DNA of 10,173 nt from Eubacteriales bacterium (lineage in GTDB: Bacteria; Bacillota; Clostridia; Oscillospirales; CAG-382), in the NCBI GenBank assembly GCA_028701715.1, contig JAQVQF010000068.1, positions 1 through 10,173 of the forward strand, in the 5' to 3' direction. Made by a program: the position numbers and the translations under genes. The notes beneath the pieces were generated by a model. It made no database searches, was not told the DNA's origin, and saw only the letters and a program-made list of their open reading frames with translations. Shown here one piece after another: positions 5,903 through 10,173 of this stretch (its first letter is position 1; every line of letters begins with the position of its first letter).

Positions 5903-6961
5903 TCATTTTAAATATGTCGGACTCCAATAGCGTTTGCCCACCGTGGTGGTGGCGTCGAGTTCGCAAAGCTGAGCGACGGTAACAAACTGATATCCTTCCG
6001 CAAGCAGCTGCTCGGCGGCTATTTTAAAGGCCTCTATAGAATTTTTATACAAATCATGCATAAGGACTATAGGTTCTTGAGAGGTGCTATGAACCCTTGA
6101 AATAATATTATCCGCTATTATTTGAATATTCTGCTGGGCTATGGCAGACGTGGAACGGTCTTTATACTTCCAGTCTTCCGAATCCACAGACCAAATGATA
6201 ACATTGTATTCGCTTTCGGCCGCTCTTTTTTCGGTTATGCTCCCTCCGGGTGGACGCATTAATATCGGATAATATCCCGAATATTTGTATATAAGCTCCT
6301 CTGTCTTGGAAAGCTCCGAGAAATAAATCTCGTCGGAGCAATTATGAAAATAATACTCATGAGTATAGGCGTGTATCCCTATCTCGCAGCCGAGCGAAAC
6401 GGCTCTCCTTATATATCCGCCGTAGGTTTCGTTTTCAAGGAACTGTCCCACGGAAAAGAAGGTTACCGGTATGCCCTTTTCCTCGATAAAATCCAGAAGA
6501 TCCGCGGTATTGGGCGAAGGTCCGTCGTCAAAGGTAAAGGCGATATACTTGACACCCTCCTGCTTTTGTATATATACAGGCTGTTCCTTTTTGGAAAGCT
6601 TGTCCGAAGCTTCATCGGAGATTTCGTCTGAGGCTTCATCCTTTGAATTCTCTGTTGATTCTTCGGAATATTCCTCAGCCGAGGAATCGGAGGATTCATC
6701 GGATTGCTGCGAGTATTCTTCGGATTTTTCCCCGGAAGATTCCGTAACGGGCTGTGAGTATTCGGAAAGCTCCTCCGACGAATTGTTTGCCTCGCTATGA
6801 TCGCTTAAGTCGTTTATATCGCTTATATCGCTTGTGCCGCTGAAATCGCTTATATCGCTGATATCATTTCCCGCGCTTAAATTTTTCGCCACTAAAACGA
6901 TAATCAATATCATCACGGCGAAAAACAGAATAATCATTATTCGGTTTTTGGTGTTTTCCAT
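5903..6961 (-). CDS. Membrane-anchored polysaccharide deacetylase (NodB-homology, CE4 family)
   Basis: A 352-residue protein with one N-terminal membrane helix (8-25), an acidic Ser-rich linker (28-125) and an extracellular NodB-homology domain (about 136-335). All five CE4 motifs are present: TFDDGP (143-148, general-base and metal Asp 145/146), HAYTH (197-201, metal His pair; Ala replaces the usual Ser/Thr), RPPGG (236-240), DSEDW (260-264) and LMH (300-302). The metal-dependent enzyme should therefore be active in removing N-acetyl (or O-acetyl) groups from an envelope glycan such as peptidoglycan or a GlcNAc polymer; the substrate cannot be told. It is the first gene of the envelope run, 62 bases upstream of the MBOAT. 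Its Ser/Glu/Asp linker matches in style those of the DHHW proteins, which suggests a shared location in the wall. The start is the ATG at 6961, five bases after GTGATC of an extended Shine-Dalgarno-like AAGGAAAGTGATC. Confidence 0.92.
   Translation of the reverse strand: MENTKNRIMIILFFAVMILIIVLVAKNLSAGNDISDISDFSGTSDISDINDLSDHSEANNSSEELSEYSQPVTESSGEKSEEYSQQSDESSDSSAEEYSEESTENSKDEASDEISDEASDKLSKKEQPVYIQKQEGVKYIAFTFDDGPSPNTADLLDFIEEKGIPVTFFSVGQFLENETYGGYIRRAVSLGCEIGIHAYTHEYYFHNCSDEIYFSELSKTEELIYKYSGYYPILMRPPGGSITEKRAAESEYNVIIWSVDSEDWKYKDRSTSAIAQQNIQIIADNIISRVHSTSQEPIVLMHDLYKNSIEAFKIAAEQLLAEGYQFVTVAQLCELDATTTVGKRYWSPTYLK
6794..6865 (-). repeat. Short 9-bp-type tandem repeats encoding the DIS-rich part of the deacetylase linker
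   Basis: Residues 33-56 contain the tripeptide DIS and variants (DISDISDFS, SDISDINDLSD). At DNA level these are imperfect 9-bp repeats of TCGCTTATA type on the plus strand. The unit differs from the 12-bp unit of the DHHW linkers, yet the protein product is again acidic and Ser-rich. Confidence 0.7.
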
Positions 6962-7081
6962 TTACAGATCACTTTCCTTACGATGTAAAAGCAAACGGCT
7001 TGTCCGCTTCGGCCGTAAAACAGACGGTTAACGCGGCCATTTATTCCGTTTGTTCAAAGATAACGGCGTTAATATGTAATT
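6962..7081 (-). other. 120-base intergenic gap between pssA and the envelope gene run
   Basis: This is the longest gap in the window and the boundary between housekeeping genes and the envelope run. I find no convincing intrinsic terminator: the possible stems (for example GGCCG/CGGCC across a long loop) are weak and not followed by a good T run. No clear -35/-10 pair stands out. A promoter for the downstream genes would be expected here but is not shown by the sequence. Confidence 0.4.
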
Positions 7082-7717
7082 TTACATAAAGGTTTTTACA
7101 TCCCCGCAGAGCAGAAGCCCCGCCACCACCGCAAGCATAATCGTAATAATGATAAGAGCGGTTACAATTCCGAATTTTTTAATTTTAACGTTTATGATAA
7201 ATGCCGTACCGAGCAGAAGATATGCCGTTCTCATAATCCAAGACATGATACCCGGGCTGACCAAGGTCATTAACAGAGTGAGCGGCGGCAACACAAAGCA
7301 AATAACCGGTATGGGTACGCCGGTAAACTGCTTGAGGTTCAAATCCTTGGTCTCGGTTATCGCCTGGGTGTTGAAATAAGCCAGTCTTATCGCGCCGCAG
7401 CAAACATAGAAAACAAGTATTATAATATCATACCATTTATTCAATCCGTATATGTATGCGATAACCGCCGGGGCTACGCCGAAAGATACCATATCGCTTA
7501 CAGTGTCGATCTGTATACCGAACATCCTCAGTTTTCTGTCCTCGCGGTTAGCGTGGCGTGCGACTCGTCCGTCGAACATATCGCACAGCCCGGCGAGGAG
7601 AATCGCCATAACAGCCAGTTTGTAATGACCCGTATAAGCAAGGAACATACTGCTCATAGCGGAAGTCATCCCCAAAAGCGTTATGAAGTTCGCCAGATTA
7701 TAGTATCCTATAAACAT
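7082..7717 (-). CDS. pssA: CDP-diacylglycerol--serine O-phosphatidyltransferase (phosphatidylserine synthase)
   Basis: An integral membrane enzyme making phosphatidylserine from CDP-diacylglycerol and L-serine, the precursor of phosphatidylethanolamine. The CDP-alcohol phosphatidyltransferase signature is complete: Asp46 and Asp49-Gly50, Ala53-Arg54, Gly67, Asp71 and Asp75, within CDMFDGRVAR and FGIQIDTVSD. The stretch between AR and G is 12 residues instead of the usual eight, as I recall from one clostridial PssA branch. Several membrane helices follow. The length (211 residues) is normal. I prefer the ATG at 7717 (MFIGYYNLANF, family-like), 13 bases after AAAGG; the in-frame ATG at 7729 lies one base from AAAGG, too close to use, and would add MVIK. 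No decarboxylase gene (psd), a common neighbour, is in the window. It follows rsgA by about 60 bases. Confidence 0.88.
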   Translation of the reverse strand: MFIGYYNLANFITLLGMTSAMSSMFLAYTGHYKLAVMAILLAGLCDMFDGRVARHANREDRKLRMFGIQIDTVSDMVSFGVAPAVIAYIYGLNKWYDIIILVFYVCCGAIRLAYFNTQAITETKDLNLKQFTGVPIPVICFVLPPLTLLMTLVSPGIMSWIMRTAYLLLGTAFIINVKIKKFGIVTALIIITIMLAVVAGLLLCGDVKTFM

Positions 7718-7786
7718 TTTTATGACCATACCTTTCTGTGGTTATGATAAATTTATTTTAAAGCTTGATTATGCATTCCAACATTT

Positions 7787-8674
7787 TTAATATAATGTTT
7801 TATTTTTAAGAAGCTCAAACAGCCTGACATAGCTTTCATGACGGCTTTTCGGAATATTTCCGCATTCCACCGCCGAAATAACCGCGCAGCCTGATTCCTT
7901 GGTATGACCGCAATTACGGAATCTGCAATCAGTCATATATTCCTGCATTTCCGGGAACGAGCCTTTAAGCTCGCTGAAAGCAAGCAAATCGAATTTTTCA
8001 AAATCGATCGACGTAAATCCCGGAGTGTCCGCTATATAACCGCCGGAGGAGGTTTTAAAAAGCTCAATATGGCGGGTGGTGTTCTTCCCTCTCATAATTT
8101 TTTGACTCAGGGTTCCCGTTACGGCGTTATACTCGGGGTACATTGCGTTTAACAGGCTGGATTTGCCCACGCCCGAGGGACCTGCGAAAACCGCGATTTT
8201 ACCCGAAAGACAGTTTTTCAGTTCCTCTATGCCGTCGCCCGTGTCGGATCTTGTTTTAAAGGTTCGAAAGCCGCATTTTTTATATATCCCGACATATTCG
8301 TCCGCGTTTTTGAGATCGGTTTTATTAACCACAATAATGATTTCCGCCGCCGCTTTGACACCTATGCAGGTCATCTTATCCACATAGAACAAATCGGGCT
8401 GCGGGTTGGCGGAGGCAATGACTATAACAAGCATATCGGCGTTAGCAACGCCGGGACGAGGAAAAAAATTTTTCCTCGGTTCAAGATCGGTTATAAAGCC
8501 GGTGCCGTCCCCGTTATCATTATACGCAACGATATCGCCGCAAAGCGGTTCTTTTTTTTCGAGTCTCAGGCGGGTACAGGCTTTGCAAACACAGAGCTCG
8601 TTTTCGCTGTCCACCGTAAAGAAGCCTTTGCGGCTGACTATGATTCTGCCGCGTTTTTTGCTTATTAAATTCAT
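7787..8674 (-). CDS. rsgA: Ribosome small subunit biogenesis GTPase RsgA
   Basis: A 295-residue circularly permuted GTPase that helps mature the 30S subunit. An N-terminal OB-fold (about 1-65) is followed by NKTD (117-120, G4), GPSGVGKSSLL (165-175, G1 P-loop), the G2-type RGKNTTRH (195-202) and DTPG (216-219, G3). G4 before G1 is the hallmark permutation. The C-terminal zinc site shows Cys250, Cys255, His257 and Cys263. The ATG overlaps the stop of the upstream PASTA gene by one base (TGATG) with only a weak Shine-Dalgarno, so translation is probably by reinitiation. In Firmicutes rsgA (cpgA in Bacillus) commonly follows the prkC kinase gene and precedes rpe; here pssA follows instead. Length and motifs are normal. 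Confidence 0.96.
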   Translation of the reverse strand: MNLISKKRGRIIVSRKGFFTVDSENELCVCKACTRLRLEKKEPLCGDIVAYNDNGDGTGFITDLEPRKNFFPRPGVANADMLVIVIASANPQPDLFYVDKMTCIGVKAAAEIIIVVNKTDLKNADEYVGIYKKCGFRTFKTRSDTGDGIEELKNCLSGKIAVFAGPSGVGKSSLLNAMYPEYNAVTGTLSQKIMRGKNTTRHIELFKTSSGGYIADTPGFTSIDFEKFDLLAFSELKGSFPEMQEYMTDCRFRNCGHTKESGCAVISAVECGNIPKSRHESYVRLFELLKNKTLY

Positions 8675-10173
8675 CAGCCTGTATTATCGCTTAGCGTAAC
8701 ATTAACTTCCGTATTGAACGCTACTTCGATATTCGCCGCAGGCGATTGATTTATAACCGTATCGGAAGGGGAGTTCGACTGTTCGTAAGAAACAACGCCC
8801 AGTTCAAGCCCGAGGTTGATGAGTATATCCACCGCCTGATCGAGCGTTTTGCCGCTCAGATCCGGGACCGTAACGGTTGTTTTCTTTACGCATACCGTTA
8901 TGGTAACCTTTGTTCCGGGAACTTTGTCGGATACACCTTCGGCAATACTCTGTCGCAAAACCGCTCCGTCGGTGCCATTGGCGTATTCATATTCGACCTC
9001 CACCCTGTACCAGGCATCGTTTAACGCTTTAACGGCTCCCGCTTCGGTCATTCCCACGGTGGAGGGCGCCGCTTTGGCATAGCAGGGCTCTCCGTAAAGG
9101 GTTACTCCGATCGAAGTGCCGGGATTAACATAGGTTCCGGACGCAATCGTCTGAGCCACCACTGCGTATTCGGCGGTCTGGTCCTGTGCTTCGGTAGTAA
9201 AGGTGACGGCGCCGAGTGTGAGCTTTTTTTCGGATAAATATTTCAGCACCTGAGTAAAGGTATATCCCTTCAAATCGGCAGTCTTGACGGAGTCTTCCGC
9301 TATGCTGACCGTAAGAGTGATTTTCGTTCCGACGGGATAACCGGTATTCCCCGCCGCAACGCTTTGCTTCAGCACCATATCCACCGCGCCGGAGGATGGG
9401 CTGCCGGTTATCGATACCGAATAACCCGCTTGTTCAAGCAATTGTGTGGCGACGGTTACGTTTTTACCCAAAACATCCGGTACCGGCGAAGCCAAGTCAA
9501 TACCCTCGCCGCTTATCAAAAGATTAATTACCGTACCCGCCGCCGCGGAGGTACCGGACTTAACCCCCTGATTGATAACCGTGCCGGAGGTATAAATAGA
9601 ATCGACATAGCTGACGCTGCCCACTATAAAGCCGGCCGCGTTTATTTTGGCGGCAGCCGCGTCAAGGGTCATGCCGAAGTAATTTTCAACGGTCTTATGC
9701 TGTGTATAATGACTTACCGTCAGCGTAACCATAGTCCAGGGAGCAAGCCCCGTCGTATAGGCCGGAATATCCTGAGCGATAACCTGTCCTTCGGGCTTGT
9801 CGCTGTTTTCATAAACGACACTCACAAGATAATAGGCATTTTCAAGCTTATCTTTTGCCGAATCGACATCATCGCCCACCACTTTGGGCATGGTTTTGGC
9901 TTCGTTTATTTCCGTTCCCTGACATATATAGAGCGTAACGGTGGCGCCGGGCTGGATAAACGATCCTATTTCAGGCTTGGTATTTACAATTTGCTTTTCA
10001 TTGGCATAGACATCGGTTACATATTCCGTAACGGCATACAGATTATACTGTTTGAGTATTTTTTCCGCTTCGGATGCGGTCATATATTTAACGTCGGGAA
10101 CGGTCAGGTTGTCGGGATATTTGTTTACCGAAATTTTAATACGGCATTTGCCGTCGGAGGTGCGTATGTTTCC
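8674..10173 (-). CDS. Seven-PASTA-domain protein, C-terminal 499 residues; probable PrkC/PknB-type Ser/Thr kinase (runs off the right edge)
   Basis: The frame is open to the window edge, so the true start lies outside; the visible part is 499 residues. From about residue 23 it is a string of seven PASTA domains of 62-66 residues, starting near 23, 93, 158, 229, 297, 367 and 432. Each begins with a VPDVxG-like segment and ends in a V-T-L-x-V-like strand; the fifth and sixth are the most divergent in their VPDV box. PASTA domains bind muropeptides or lipid II outside the cell. Membrane-anchored PASTA proteins are mainly PrkC/PknB kinases and some penicillin-binding proteins; the immediate downstream rsgA strongly favours the kinase, which would sense wall fragments and signal through its cytoplasmic domain. 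Neither kinase domain nor membrane helix is visible, so this remains inference. Residues 1-22 fit no domain I recognise. Confidence 0.85.
   Translation of the reverse strand, partial: GNIRTSDGKCRIKISVNKYPDNLTVPDVKYMTASEAEKILKQYNLYAVTEYVTDVYANEKQIVNTKPEIGSFIQPGATVTLYICQGTEINEAKTMPKVVGDDVDSAKDKLENAYYLVSVVYENSDKPEGQVIAQDIPAYTTGLAPWTMVTLTVSHYTQHKTVENYFGMTLDAAAAKINAAGFIVGSVSYVDSIYTSGTVINQGVKSGTSAAAGTVINLLISGEGIDLASPVPDVLGKNVTVATQLLEQAGYSVSITGSPSSGAVDMVLKQSVAAGNTGYPVGTKITLTVSIAEDSVKTADLKGYTFTQVLKYLSEKKLTLGAVTFTTEAQDQTAEYAVVAQTIASGTYVNPGTSIGVTLYGEPCYAKAAPSTVGMTEAGAVKALNDAWYRVEVEYEYANGTDGAVLRQSIAEGVSDKVPGTKVTITVCVKKTTVTVPDLSGKTLDQAVDILINLGLELGVVSYEQSNSPSDTVINQSPAANIEVAFNTEVNVTLSDNTG

Noticed and set aside
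6471..6800. Plus-strand open frame with Ser/Glu-rich sequence opposite the deacetylase
   Set aside because: It is an antisense effect of TCN/GAR codons in the deacetylase linker; the opposite strand carries a complete CE4 enzyme.
6990..7040. Possible intrinsic terminator after pssA (GGCCG/CGGCC, or AAGCGG with TTTGCTT)
   Set aside because: Stems are short or rely on G-T pairs, loops are long, and no good T run follows.
7730..7786. Possible promoter between rsgA and pssA (TTGGAA, then TAAAAT 15 bases on)
   Set aside because: The -35 is poor and the spacing short; AT-rich DNA gives such matches by chance.

Overview
The window looks like chromosomal DNA of a Gram-positive Clostridia-type Firmicute. 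The clues are a PASTA-repeat protein directly followed by rsgA, a clostridial-style PssA with long spacing in its signature, lipoproteins, and DHHW-family proteins (a family I know mainly from Clostridia). All nine genes are on the minus strand, so transcription runs from the right edge to the left edge. The first and last genes are cut by the window. I see no RNA gene, CRISPR array, insertion sequence or phage gene, and no intergenic stretch over 300 bases.

The right third (about 7.08-10.17 kb) is housekeeping. It holds the extracellular part of a protein with seven PASTA domains (very likely the tail of a PrkC/PknB-type Ser/Thr kinase), then the ribosome-assembly GTPase rsgA, whose start overlaps the upstream stop by one base, then pssA, the phosphatidylserine synthase. 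After a 120-base gap the content changes.

The left two thirds (1-6.96 kb) form a tight run of six cell-envelope genes: a membrane-anchored polysaccharide deacetylase, an MBOAT-family O-acyltransferase, three tandem DHHW-family (AlgX/AlgJ/DltD-like) proteins, and the first 103 residues of an FkbH-like HAD-IIIC protein. Gaps between them are 7 to 62 bases and the last junction overlaps, which fits one operon.

The best reading is a trans-envelope acylation system. The MBOAT ends in the hexapeptide FLYFRF. This matches the C-terminal 'acyl shuttle' described for the Dlt pathway and related systems, in which the MBOAT moves an acyl group from a cytoplasmic thioester onto the motif's tyrosine and a separate extracytoplasmic serine transferase delivers it to a polymer. 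The DHHW proteins would be those serine transferases, and the FkbH-like protein is a candidate maker of the acyl (possibly glyceryl) thioester. Oddities are three terminal transferases for one MBOAT, an Asp-to-Glu change in the signature of two of them, a change of anchoring from transmembrane helix to lipoprotein, and long Ser/Glu/Asp linkers built from 9- or 12-bp repeats in four consecutive genes. The acyl group and the polymer cannot be named from this sequence.
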